A stretch of 50,370 bases of DNA from a virus. Positions 1 to 9,433 of this stretch are shown piece after piece. The translations under genes were made by a program, and so were the position numbers. Position 1 is the first letter of the stretch, and each line of letters starts with the position of its first letter. Where the stretch lies: positions 1-50,370 of IMG/VR virus record IMGVR_UViG_3300025096_000031; one strand, 5' to 3'. The notes under the pieces are model-generated. The model was given only the letters and a program-made list of their open reading frames with translations, was not told the origin of the DNA and searched no databases.

Positions 1-143
1 AGATCCTAAAACATATGATCCTAATTATAAAGCACCCGTTGGATATAAGACAAGTGAGTATGCTGCTGCGGTCCGTAAATGGCGTCCTGTAAATAGAGAT
101 AATACTCTATTGGATGATTATACCCCCGAAATGGAAGAAGAGT
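1..143. repeat. Left copy of the 143-bp terminal direct repeat
   Basis: Positions 1-143 match 50228-50370 with an offset of 50227. The single difference is C at 127 against T at 50354, the third base of a Pro codon, so it is synonymous. A coding frame runs through both copies. The simplest reading is that the two ends are one locus and that the genome is circular in the assembly (circularly permuted or terminally redundant). A true short terminal repeat is possible but less likely, because the repeat lies inside a gene and stops where the window stops. Confidence 0.95.
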
Positions 144-3100
144 CATCTGTTCTATTGGAGCAGATGGACAACTATGTCTATCCTACATTATTCCCCATAA
201 ACCCAGATGCTGCTACGCCTGATCCTTCTACCTGGACGGAGAAGAGTGGCAACGAGGCATTCCAGGAGGCAAAGTTAAGGGGAGAAGTCCTGGAGTTTAG
301 AAATGAACAGGAGGCTATGGCCTTTGCAGAATCTAAAGGTAGTGGAGATTGGAAGTCTGTACCAGAGGAACCAGATCCACAAATGGATCTAACAATAGGT
401 AAGCCTGTTGAATATAAATCTGCTTTTGCAGAAAAGATTTTGGCATATGATTCATTGCAAGAGAAATGGGTGGTAGATCCTAATGTAGGTTATGATGATT
501 TTCAAGCCCCATCAATGAAGACAGGATATTATGATTCTAAAGAACAGAAGTGGATGAATCCAGAGATTACCAGGAATCTGCCTGACGGATGGGACCGCAG
601 AACAAGTAATATGACTCACGATGAGCATAAAAAAGCGATTGATATATATGATAATGTTGATAAGGATATGTATATCCCGTTTAAGGAAGAAATTGTCAAT
701 ATACCCCTGCAGCCGCCTGATGTAGCAGGTAAGCAGTATGAACTCTCAAGTGCTGATGATTATAAACAATATTACTATGCAACGGCCATTAAGGCTCTTT
801 CTGAATATTATGAACTACCAGAGGTGTATTTCGATCAGGAAGATGTTGATGCCTATGCTGCAGCGAAAAGTCTTTCTGTAGGCCAGGCAACGGTTGCTGC
901 AATAAACTCAACTTTATCATCTGTATCTGTTGGTATAACAGAAAACCTATGGGATCCAACCCCTAATCAGGATGTCATAGCGAAACACAAACAAATGTTA
1001 CCATATAGTAAGGAAGGCCAGGGTTGGCCTAAAATACAACGATCCTTGTTTGCGGTAGGGCATACAGGCGCAGAGGTTTCAGCATATTTAGGACCAACAA
1101 AAGCATTAGGATTGTTGAAACTGAAAAATGTCCCTGTAGGTTATGCTGCTATGATGAGATCTGCAGCAGTTTTTGGTAGTGTAGGTGGTGGTCGGAGAGT
1201 ATTTGATCCAGATGAAAGGGAACATATGACGCTCTCAAAATGGTTGGTTGGTACCACATTGGATACTGCATTAGGATCCGCATTCCCATTTATGGGTAGA
1301 CTTGGTGGTGAGGTATTAAAGACACCTAATACATATAGGGCTTTCGCAAATTATATGGCACAAAGCACGGCATTGACGGGTGGGATGACCGCAGTAGGAT
1401 TTGCAGATGGCCTGGCTGCATATATGATGGAAAATCCTAATCAGACATTTACCGAGGCTTTTAAGACGGTTGGTGAAGGTGTTGTAGATCCAGAGATGTT
1501 ATTCCAATCGTTTATGACAATGTCTATACTGCACGGATTGGGTGCAGGACCGAGATTCTTTAAAGGTGGAAAATTGAAAGCAGAAGAGTTGGCCAAGTTA
1601 GAAAAGGTTGTCGGGTTAATGTGGGAAGATGCCCCATTTGATATAAAGAAGAAACCAAATACGGTCCCTGAAATGGTTGAATACCAGGAGAAATATAATC
1701 TATGGGTAGAGTCCAGGGGGAATAAGGCAGAATATCAGATAGAGAACGGAAAACGCATCGAGCATAATGAAAAGCGTGATGCATTAAATGAAAAAAGATT
1801 AATGGACAGGGATTATTACCAACAAGAATTAGATGCAATGGATTGGAAGGATGTGTTTGAATGGGCGAATGCAAGGCAGCAGGATTATTTCAGACATAAG
1901 GGGATGTTATATAAGGTTGAGTTAAAGTACCCCCGTCCCGTTATTAAGACATTAGAAGAGGGCGTAGCCCATTCCCAATGGATTGCGAAAGAGAAACAGA
2001 AGGTCCAAATGGAAATGGACCAATTTGAAAAGAGTGGTCGGGTTAATAAGAATTTATTGGGTGATAAAACGGTGGAGCAGTATGAGTCTGGCCTGAAAGA
2101 CAAGATGGAGAAACTCAACATTATGGAAAGTGATGTTGGGGCCGTCATTAGGAAGGCTGCTGATGTAGAATTAGATGGTGGAAAGGCCAGGAAGGGAGAT
2201 CCAGATAAGGTAGTTATCCAGGAAGATATATTAAAATCAGGTCTTGAGGATGCTGTAGAACCACCAAAGGAGATCACAAGCAAGGAAATCACAGAAGGTA
2301 AGGGCCTGGGTGATAACTCTATCACGATATTGGAATCAATGTTTAATAAGCAGGAGGCTTTTACAAATGAACAAGCGCAAACGGCATCAATTCTCGAAGG
2401 ACATATAAAAGAAAAATTTGATGCTATGGCAGAAGGTAAGCCGCAGTTATTAAAAATGATTCAAGATTCTAAACTTCCAGATGGAACAAAAAAACGGATC
2501 CTGGGCGAATGGTATGATGTTAGGGTTGAAAAAGCAGCAGGACAGAAGATGGCCGAAGATCCAGGAAGAGAAAAACAGATAGAAGGATTTGTAAAAAAAG
2601 AAGGTAAAATAACAGAAGATTCAGTTGAATGGCAGGACCATAAAAGTAAGGATGGTAAACGGACCATAGCGCAGTACACGGAGATCGGTGATAGTCCTAC
2701 GGGGAAAATATATATCCGAAGGAATCCTGATGGTACATATCGTGTGTCAAAATTTGTTGAGAAGGCAGATGGTCCTGTACTTTATTCTATGGGGGATAAG
2801 GTGCATAAGGATTTCAATAGTGCATTAAAATCGGCGGAGATGGAAGTAAGCAGCAGTAAACCAGATGTACCAAATAAGACTTGGACAGGAGATGAATACA
2901 AGCAAACACACAGACCAAGAGAAGATGGACCAACTGCAAGTGATTTAACGGGTAAAGATTCATTTGCACCAGATGATATCTATGAAAATCCACAACATTA
3001 TATAGGTGTTACTCCAAAGGATCCTGCATATAAAGAAACCATAGATGCATTCCAGGCTATGAGAAATGCAAAAGGTAATCCAGATGCAATGATTACTGTG

Positions 3101-6100
3101 TATAGAACGGGACCAAAGAATGAGTTGAATGATGGTGATTGGATAACGCTATCAGAATCATATGCCAAACAACATAGTAAGCACCCAACAGATCCAGAAC
3201 AAGATATGCCTGTTCATAAATTTGAGGTCCGTGCAGGTGATATGAAGTGGTCTGGTGAAGTGTTAGAGGAGTGGGGATATTTCCCTGATATAATAAAGCC
3301 AGGTGTAAAAAATCCTGGGGCAAGAAGGAAACTGATAAAGGAGTTTGATGCAGGGAAAAGGCAATTGTGGGAACTTACTATGGATGAGAGAGGCTTAACA
3401 CAATTAGGCGAAGATGCGCTCACAAAGAATGTGCCAGAACTATCTAAACTTGACAAAGAACATAAACAATCAGTTTTGGATGCGTTAGGACGGGGTGAAG
3501 ATGTAAGGCCAGAAGTATTAGAATCTTTCGGTATAACAAATACAGGTCGAAGTAAGCCACCTGGTGATCCCGAATCGGAACCTGTAGTCCCTGTTCAGCA
3601 GCCTGGCAAGGTGAGTAAGTTTAGGAAAGAAAAGGATCCAGAGAAGAGATATGAGATATTGCGTAAGGGTAGGGTTCAAACATTAAATGATATAGCAGGT
3701 GCAAAATTAAGCAAAACGGATAACGCAGTATTTGAAGGCACCCATAAGCAGATCACATTAGTAGAGAGCAAGGATGATCCTTCTGTTGTTTCTGTACTAT
3801 TTAATGGATCGAAGGAACCACAAAATAAGGCACAGAGAGATTGGGTGGCAAAAAATATGCCAATGAAGGGTAGAGATTTTATTCAACAAAAAATTATTGG
3901 TGAGCAGAAGGGTTGGGTATTATCAGAGAGAGGAAATAAACTATACGACCAGGGGCAAATAAATAAAGCGGTCAAATCAGGTGGTATGACACAGAGTGAG
4001 TATGATACACAGGTCAAGCCTACCAGGCCTAAATCATATCGGGGATCACAGGTGGTTGTACTTGATAAAGATCAATCAAGGGTGAAAGACACAGATCTAT
4101 ATAGGGTAAAACAAAAAGGTGGGACCTTTAAGAATATAAGTGATGGTCGCTATGTGATCTATGACAGTAAGGGTAATAAGCCATTAAATGATGCTCTTAA
4201 TAAGTTAGGTGAGGGCGGTAATGATATAGGACCATTTAAGAATAGTAAGGCTCTTGATAATATCCAACCAAGTAGAAATAATGAATTAGGTAATGATGGT
4301 GTTATTGTAGGTTATAGTCGGGGAGCAGGGGGCCACGGAGAATCAAGCACTAAAGATTACACGGCCTGGTTGAGTGATGGCCTCAATGCCGTATCTGTAG
4401 ATGCAAAATATATTGATATGTTCCAAAAGTTTTTTGGTCCAGACCTGACATATAAATTCAGCAAAACTAACCCAAATATAAGCGCAGTTACTATTTTCGA
4501 TTCCAAAGGTAAAGAAATTGGAATGGTGATGCCTATCAGGAATGATAAAGCAGATGCACCACCTAATATCCAGGGGTATTTAGGGGCCAAGCAGAGTGAA
4601 AAGGCCAATAATAATCCGTTCCTGGCAAAAGGTGGAAGTGGTAAGGGTGGTTTAGGATCTAAAAAATTTACAAGGGAAGATAAACAAGGCAGCGCTAATG
4701 ATCAATTTGAGATGGCTGACCTTAATGATCCTATCAAGAGGGCTGACATAGGTAACGACCTGATCAGGAATCTATCCTTAAATAAGGGAGAGAATGTTAG
4801 ATTTAAGAGAATAAAGAATTTTGCAAAGAATGCGGTGGCGATATTCTTTCCCAAGTCAGAAATCATTAGGGTTAACTCTTTAAAAGATGTAGACGATCTC
4901 TCTCACGAAATAGGCCATTATTTGGACATCAGTTTATTCGGAATATCAGAGTCGATGAGAGTAAAAGGACACGATCAGTTGGCTATCCAGGTAAAGAAGT
5001 GGCGGAATATGAAACAGGGTACATCAAAGGACACCAAGATGAAAGTATTGGTGAACAAGTATGGCCAGGAGGCGGTAGATAGGTGGGAGGAACGGTTAGA
5101 GGTCCAGGATGAATTGATATCCTTCCTACAGAAAAGATTTTACCCTGAATTGACAGTTAAAGAGGGAATTGCAGAATTTGTTTCTGATTATGTAACTAAT
5201 CCCAAAAATGCAGCAAAAGAGGCCCCAAAGTTTTTTGAAATGTTTGAGGGTATAATTAAGGATACACCTGTTCAGAAAGCATTAGTACAGGCCAGGGACC
5301 AGATGAAGGATTGGGATGCTCTGGATCCAAGAGTCCAGATAGAATCTACAATTCATCGTAAAGGTGAAGAAGGATGGTTAGAGGGTATTGTAAAAGAAGT
5401 GTATGGGGATGCATACTTTAACCTGGTAGACTTTACTCAACCCCTGCGTAGAGTAACGGACAATTTTATGGCAGACAATCCAGGTGCTAAAGGTCACGAA
5501 TTGGTTATCAATCAGTTTTTGTCAAACCTGGGGACAGAAGGTAAGGCACAACAATTCCTGGATAATCATCCATTTAGAATAACAAATGGGGAGATTACGA
5601 TCAGAGAAGATATTCCAGGGCTTATGAAAATACTGCAACCATTCATAGCAGGTGGAGGCACAAAGATTAAGGCATTAGAGGGCTACCTGGTTGCTCAAAG
5701 GAACATAGAATTACATACAAGATATAAGGGCCAGGCGGCTACATTGGGCCTGGAGAAGTCGCGTCAAGTTCGGGAACTGTATGAGAAGGATTTCCCAGAA
5801 TTAAAAGAAGCAGCAGAGCAAATATATGAGTACCAGGACGCCGTACTTGACTATTATAAAGATTCGGGGATGTTGAGTGAATTGGATGTTGATAATATTA
5901 GACAACTAAATAAGTTTTATATTCCGTTTAATCGTTATTTGCACGGCGAAGAAATGTATAAGGTTGGTAGCCCTGGTGGTAAGTATAGTCTTGATAAGTT
6001 TTTAAACGACAAGTCTTATCAAAAGGTTCGGGGTATTAAGGGTGCAAAAGAAGATGTGATGCCGCCATTAGAGCAGATTATAGCCAATACATTCCAATTG

Positions 6101-8272
6101 ATCAGCGCAGCAGATATGAACAGGACAAAGGTTACATTGGTCAATAATCTGTTGTTGACAGGAAGTGGCTCTGGAGTACAGAAGATACCGAATAGTAAAC
6201 TGTTTGTAACAGAACAAAAAGATCCAAATACAGGGGAAGTTATCAATAGGATCTATCAGCATAGGAAGGTCCCAATTGAAGGTCCTGGTATTATATCAAT
6301 GAGGGTGAATGGTGAAATTGGTTATTATGAAGTCACTCCAGATGTGTACAAAGCCTTTCAACATCTAAACACAACAACAAGCAAGTATCTCAAGGTGGCT
6401 GCTTTACCTTCCACAATATTAAGGAAAGGTGCCGTTGAATATAATCCACTATTTGGTTTAAGAAATGTACCCAGGGATATAGGATCATCTATATTCTATA
6501 CAAAGCACGGATATAACCCCTTCCATTTTATTACAGGGGCCAAAAGTTATAATGCTAATGATATTGTTTTTCAAAAGTTCCTGGCAAGTGGTTCAGCACA
6601 AAGTTATTTAGTTGGTATTGATAAACACCTGGATGTGGGTAAGAACAGTATGTATGCACATCCTGCGTATCAGGCAATAGATGGTTGGCGGCCTAATGGT
6701 TTAAATCCATTTAAGCAGTTCAAGAAGTTTAATTCATTTACAGAAACGGCTAATAGGGTTGGTGGATTTGCTAATGCACTCAATAAAACAGGAGATGTGT
6801 ATCTTGCAATGGCTGAAGGTAGATCTATTGCTGCAGATTATGGGTTAAGAGGTGCAAGTATGCGTAATGCAGGTGCATTATGGCCGTTCTTGAACGCCAG
6901 GATTCAGCATACAAAACAATTTGGTATTGCACACAAACCAGAAAATTTAGCCAAGACGATCACAAAGGGTGCTATATACTATGGCGCCCCAACTATAGCC
7001 AATTGGATGTATTGGCATTCATCTGAAGAGTTGGCTGATCGGTATGCTGATATGCCGACCTGGAGAAAATACGGATTCTTTAATATACCTATACCAGGCA
7101 GCCAATATACATTCAGCCTACCAACGGGCGGTTTCGGCTATGTATATGGTAAGGCCCCAGAAACATTTTTGAATTACCTGAATGATCCTAATTTTGGTTA
7201 TAGGGAAATATTGGAATCATTAGCATCAGGATGGGAACAGATTATGCCTGTAGGTGGCGGTGGAGGATTTGCAACCGAAATACTCCCTTATCCTGCACAA
7301 TTGATTGCAGAAAATGTTGTTGGCCACGATTTTTTCACAGGTCGGAGAGTTATACCCAGGGAAATGGAACACCTGGATAAGTCACTACAGTATGATGAGA
7401 ATACACCTATACAATTGAGGTGGATTGCTGATAAAATAGGAATGTCCCCAAAGAGGCTGCAGCATTTTGTTTCTTCTACATTTGCAGGGACGGGTGATTT
7501 TGCTATGGATGTTGTAGATGACCTGGCGGTGGCCACAGGCCTGTCGGACCATAGGTATGCTACCTGGACAAAGTTGTCTGATTATCCATTTATGAGGGCG
7601 TTTGTGAGTAGGATGCCTTATAGAGGTAAGCAAGGCTTAACATATCAAAAGATGTGGGAGAACCTGGATGGTTTACAAACAATAGATAATACAGTTAATA
7701 AGTGGATCTCTTTAGATAATAGGGATGCAGGTGGAGTCAAGGAAAGAATAGATAATTTAAGTAGTGGTGAGGTGCCTAAACAGTTAGATAAATATCTTTC
7801 AAAAGGTGATAATATGCAGAAGTACCAATGGATGCATACTGAATTCGATTCTGGTTACCCTGATCTACAGGGGAATCCAAAGTACACAACGAATATGAAA
7901 CAGATCAATAAATTCCACGATGTAGTGAAAATGATAGGAGATATCAATATCCTGGCTATGAAAGAAAAGGGGTATATGACGGACCAACCTATGGCCGCAG
8001 ATTTTAAAAGGTTGTGGAAGAATATGAGTAAAGAAGAACAGGCAGAATATAGGGGTAATGAAAAGTTGCTCTCTGGCCAGGATATCGTATTCCATAATAA
8101 TCTTATTATAACGGACATCACCAAGCAGTTGTACAATGCTATGGAAAGTGGTGATAATTTTGTATTGGACCAATCGTTGATGCTTACTGATGATCTTATA
8201 AAGAAATATTTAGTAGATTTTCCTTTGAAATTTGGTAAAAAGAATATCAAAGAGAAAATCCTACAGAAGTAG
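1..8272 (+). CDS. Giant polyvalent injected virion protein, main part (continues from 49407 across the genome join)
   Basis: The frame is open from base 2 to the stop at 8270-8272 and joins the ORF starting at 49407, giving about 3030 residues in all; the TTG at 110 is internal. Seen in the protein, using full-length numbering: a segment near residues 1300-1375 (about 3080-3310) with Tyr-Arg, GDWITLS and EEWGYF blocks, resembling the ADP-ribosyltransferase of polyvalent proteins; a zincin motif HEIGH at residues 1909-1913 (4904-4918); and a C-terminal segment near residues 2530-2580 (about 6760-6920) with the pattern ending PFLNARIQ, resembling the large polyvalent protein associated domain 38. 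Long charged helical stretches lie between. Such multi-domain proteins are known in phages and conjugative elements and are thought to be delivered with the DNA to act on the host. Its place after the internal virion genes fits ejection. The catalytic assignments are inference from motifs. Confidence 0.85.
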   Translation, partial: DPKTYDPNYKAPVGYKTSEYAAAVRKWRPVNRDNTLLDDYTPEMEEESSVLLEQMDNYVYPTLFPINPDAATPDPSTWTEKSGNEAFQEAKLRGEVLEFRNEQEAMAFAESKGSGDWKSVPEEPDPQMDLTIGKPVEYKSAFAEKILAYDSLQEKWVVDPNVGYDDFQAPSMKTGYYDSKEQKWMNPEITRNLPDGWDRRTSNMTHDEHKKAIDIYDNVDKDMYIPFKEEIVNIPLQPPDVAGKQYELSSADDYKQYYYATAIKALSEYYELPEVYFDQEDVDAYAAAKSLSVGQATVAAINSTLSSVSVGITENLWDPTPNQDVIAKHKQMLPYSKEGQGWPKIQRSLFAVGHTGAEVSAYLGPTKALGLLKLKNVPVGYAAMMRSAAVFGSVGGGRRVFDPDEREHMTLSKWLVGTTLDTALGSAFPFMGRLGGEVLKTPNTYRAFANYMAQSTALTGGMTAVGFADGLAAYMMENPNQTFTEAFKTVGEGVVDPEMLFQSFMTMSILHGLGAGPRFFKGGKLKAEELAKLEKVVGLMWEDAPFDIKKKPNTVPEMVEYQEKYNLWVESRGNKAEYQIENGKRIEHNEKRDALNEKRLMDRDYYQQELDAMDWKDVFEWANARQQDYFRHKGMLYKVELKYPRPVIKTLEEGVAHSQWIAKEKQKVQMEMDQFEKSGRVNKNLLGDKTVEQYESGLKDKMEKLNIMESDVGAVIRKAADVELDGGKARKGDPDKVVIQEDILKSGLEDAVEPPKEITSKEITEGKGLGDNSITILESMFNKQEAFTNEQAQTASILEGHIKEKFDAMAEGKPQLLKMIQDSKLPDGTKKRILGEWYDVRVEKAAGQKMAEDPGREKQIEGFVKKEGKITEDSVEWQDHKSKDGKRTIAQYTEIGDSPTGKIYIRRNPDGTYRVSKFVEKADGPVLYSMGDKVHKDFNSALKSAEMEVSSSKPDVPNKTWTGDEYKQTHRPREDGPTASDLTGKDSFAPDDIYENPQHYIGVTPKDPAYKETIDAFQAMRNAKGNPDAMITVYRTGPKNELNDGDWITLSESYAKQHSKHPTDPEQDMPVHKFEVRAGDMKWSGEVLEEWGYFPDIIKPGVKNPGARRKLIKEFDAGKRQLWELTMDERGLTQLGEDALTKNVPELSKLDKEHKQSVLDALGRGEDVRPEVLESFGITNTGRSKPPGDPESEPVVPVQQPGKVSKFRKEKDPEKRYEILRKGRVQTLNDIAGAKLSKTDNAVFEGTHKQITLVESKDDPSVVSVLFNGSKEPQNKAQRDWVAKNMPMKGRDFIQQKIIGEQKGWVLSERGNKLYDQGQINKAVKSGGMTQSEYDTQVKPTRPKSYRGSQVVVLDKDQSRVKDTDLYRVKQKGGTFKNISDGRYVIYDSKGNKPLNDALNKLGEGGNDIGPFKNSKALDNIQPSRNNELGNDGVIVGYSRGAGGHGESSTKDYTAWLSDGLNAVSVDAKYIDMFQKFFGPDLTYKFSKTNPNISAVTIFDSKGKEIGMVMPIRNDKADAPPNIQGYLGAKQSEKANNNPFLAKGGSGKGGLGSKKFTREDKQGSANDQFEMADLNDPIKRADIGNDLIRNLSLNKGENVRFKRIKNFAKNAVAIFFPKSEIIRVNSLKDVDDLSHEIGHYLDISLFGISESMRVKGHDQLAIQVKKWRNMKQGTSKDTKMKVLVNKYGQEAVDRWEERLEVQDELISFLQKRFYPELTVKEGIAEFVSDYVTNPKNAAKEAPKFFEMFEGIIKDTPVQKALVQARDQMKDWDALDPRVQIESTIHRKGEEGWLEGIVKEVYGDAYFNLVDFTQPLRRVTDNFMADNPGAKGHELVINQFLSNLGTEGKAQQFLDNHPFRITNGEITIREDIPGLMKILQPFIAGGGTKIKALEGYLVAQRNIELHTRYKGQAATLGLEKSRQVRELYEKDFPELKEAAEQIYEYQDAVLDYYKDSGMLSELDVDNIRQLNKFYIPFNRYLHGEEMYKVGSPGGKYSLDKFLNDKSYQKVRGIKGAKEDVMPPLEQIIANTFQLISAADMNRTKVTLVNNLLLTGSGSGVQKIPNSKLFVTEQKDPNTGEVINRIYQHRKVPIEGPGIISMRVNGEIGYYEVTPDVYKAFQHLNTTTSKYLKVAALPSTILRKGAVEYNPLFGLRNVPRDIGSSIFYTKHGYNPFHFITGAKSYNANDIVFQKFLASGSAQSYLVGIDKHLDVGKNSMYAHPAYQAIDGWRPNGLNPFKQFKKFNSFTETANRVGGFANALNKTGDVYLAMAEGRSIAADYGLRGASMRNAGALWPFLNARIQHTKQFGIAHKPENLAKTITKGAIYYGAPTIANWMYWHSSEELADRYADMPTWRKYGFFNIPIPGSQYTFSLPTGGFGYVYGKAPETFLNYLNDPNFGYREILESLASGWEQIMPVGGGGGFATEILPYPAQLIAENVVGHDFFTGRRVIPREMEHLDKSLQYDENTPIQLRWIADKIGMSPKRLQHFVSSTFAGTGDFAMDVVDDLAVATGLSDHRYATWTKLSDYPFMRAFVSRMPYRGKQGLTYQKMWENLDGLQTIDNTVNKWISLDNRDAGGVKERIDNLSSGEVPKQLDKYLSKGDNMQKYQWMHTEFDSGYPDLQGNPKYTTNMKQINKFHDVVKMIGDINILAMKEKGYMTDQPMAADFKRLWKNMSKEEQAEYRGNEKLLSGQDIVFHNNLIITDITKQLYNAMESGDNFVLDQSLMLTDDLIKKYLVDFPLKFGKKNIKEKILQK

Positions 8273-8283
8273 TATATTTACAT

Positions 8284-8487
8284 ATGCTTAAAGCAGAAGA
8301 TATTAGTAAAAGATTGAGTGAGTTGGATTCTCTCATCAATAACGCAATAGCAGAAAAGAATCAGTTAATCGGTTACAAACAAGCACTAATAGAGGCACAA
8401 GATGAAAAAATTTCTGGAAATGCTCAAGAAAATGGGGATGAAGTTCGCCATAGGGCAGATAAGGTCAAAAAAGGATCACATACTTGA
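8284..8487 (+). CDS. Small helical phage protein, unknown function
   Basis: 67 residues. The first 45 form one helix rich in Leu, Ile, Glu and Lys (ISKRLSELDSLINNAIAEK), resembling small phage proteins found just before lysis genes. The frame reads on 86 bases into the next gene (8402-8620), so the last 28 residues or so are encoded in an overlap and are hydrophilic. There is no clear ribosome binding site before the ATG; the gene starts 11 bases after the giant gene stops and may be translated by coupling. Function is not recognised. Confidence 0.6.
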   Translation: MLKAEDISKRLSELDSLINNAIAEKNQLIGYKQALIEAQDEKISGNAQENGDEVRHRADKVKKGSHT

Positions 8488-8620
8488 TGGCATAAATAAG
8501 AAAATGGATCTTCCCCTGTTATCAGAATCTGATGAAAGGGAATTATTGGATGGTATCTGGTCTTTAATAGATGATGTATTAGAAGAGATTGTAGAAGATG
8601 ATTCCAAAGTTTCTGGTTGA
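8402..8620 (+). CDS. Small acidic-tailed phage protein, unknown function
   Basis: 72 residues: a basic N-terminal helix (MKKFLEMLKKMGMKFAIG), a central turn with MDLPLLSESDE, and an acidic C-terminal helix (DDVLEEIVEDD). Small proteins of this layout with a DLP-L/I-SE core are common beside phage lysis genes, with unknown role. An AGAGG lies 6 bases before the ATG. It overlaps its upstream neighbour out of frame by 86 bases and the next gene by 23 bases. Confidence 0.6.
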   Translation: MKKFLEMLKKMGMKFAIGQIRSKKDHILDGINKKMDLPLLSESDERELLDGIWSLIDDVLEEIVEDDSKVSG

Positions 8621-8756
8621 AAAAATAATTAAACTTGTTCTAAAGCAGTTGGACCTGGACAAAATATCTGATTATGTCTTTGGTGAAAATGAATTAGATA
8701 GAAAGACAGAGGCCCTGGAAAAAAGGGTTGCTGCTTTAGAGTCAAAAAAAAAGTAA
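8598..8756 (+). CDS. 52-residue amphipathic/coiled-coil protein before the lysozyme
   Basis: The frame starts MIPKFLVEKIIKLVLKQL and ends with a short coiled coil (EALEKRVAALESKKK). The N-terminal 18 residues form an amphipathic helix that could sit on a membrane. The gene overlaps the preceding one by 23 bases, and its TAA shares bases with the lysozyme ATG (TAATG at 8754-8758). That position makes a lysis accessory role plausible, but the family is of unknown function. Confidence 0.6.
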   Translation: MIPKFLVEKIIKLVLKQLDLDKISDYVFGENELDRKTEALEKRVAALESKKK

Positions 8757-9181
8757 TGTTTCAAGTAGATCTCGAAGAACTAATCACGGACCTTAAGCGG
8801 CACGAAGGATTCCGTAGTCGTGTCTATGATGACACACGGGGGATCCCAACGATCGGGATAGGTTTCGCTATAAAGGATCTTGAACTTGACGAAGAGGTCT
8901 GTAATCTGATCCTGGAGAAGAAAATAACAAAATTGTTGCCCAGGATCTTCAATAGGTTCCCATTTCTGAAGGACCAACCAAATACTGTCAAAATTGTAGT
9001 AATAAATATGTGCTATCAGATGGGCGTATCTGGGGTATCAAAGTTTAAAAATTATCTTAAAGCGTTAGAAAATAACGACTATATAACTGCTGCGGTAGAA
9101 ATGCTTGATAGTAGATGGAGTCGCCAGACTCCAGGTAGGGCGAAGGAATTGTCTGAAAAGATAAAATCCCTTGCGTCTTAA
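8756..9181 (+). CDS. Endolysin, T4-type lysozyme (glycoside hydrolase family 24)
   Basis: 141 residues, cytoplasmic type without signal peptide; it would hydrolyse the MurNAc-GlcNAc bond of peptidoglycan and needs a holin to reach it. The catalytic triad has the exact spacing of T4 lysozyme: Glu17 (in RHEGFR), Asp26 (in YDDT) and Thr32 (in IPTIGIGF), that is E-x8-D-x5-T. The length matches the compact members of the family. Translation is coupled to the upstream small gene through TAATG. The likely holin partner is not next to it but at 22641-22793. Confidence 0.93.
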   Translation: MFQVDLEELITDLKRHEGFRSRVYDDTRGIPTIGIGFAIKDLELDEEVCNLILEKKITKLLPRIFNRFPFLKDQPNTVKIVVINMCYQMGVSGVSKFKNYLKALENNDYITAAVEMLDSRWSRQTPGRAKELSEKIKSLAS

Positions 9182-9238
9182 ACCACTCCCAAAGTAACTT
9201 AAACACACCAAAAATCACTAAATAACATAGGAAATGCT

Positions 9239-9433
9239 ATGCCAGAGATGATATTATATACACCAAAAGAGGTATCGGAGATATTAAAAATTTCGTATCG
9301 GAAGGTATTAGATCTTATTAAAGATGATGAAATAAAGGCCGTTGAAGTACCTGGGGGCTATCGTATTAAAGCACAGGATCTGGAAGAGTGGCTTAACTAT
9401 AATAAAAAGGATAAGGTTAATAATGATAACTGA
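9239..9433 (+). CDS. Excisionase/MerR-like helix-turn-helix DNA-binding protein
   Basis: 64 residues with the single-domain winged HTH layout: YTPKEVSEILKISYRKVLDLIKDDEI is the HTH, followed by a wing (VPGGYRIKAQDLEEWL). This is the HTH_17/excisionase pattern. With no integrase in the genome, a regulatory role is more likely than excision. It is the first gene of the rightward replication block, after a 57-base intergenic gap, and an AGGA lies before the ATG. The last 11 bases overlap the exonuclease gene, so the two are probably co-translated. Confidence 0.85.
   Translation: MPEMILYTPKEVSEILKISYRKVLDLIKDDEIKAVEVPGGYRIKAQDLEEWLNYNKKDKVNNDN

Noticed and set aside
9239-9433. Excisionase of a temperate phage
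   Set aside because: Neither integrase nor repressor nor attachment site was found, so the HTH protein is better read as a regulator.
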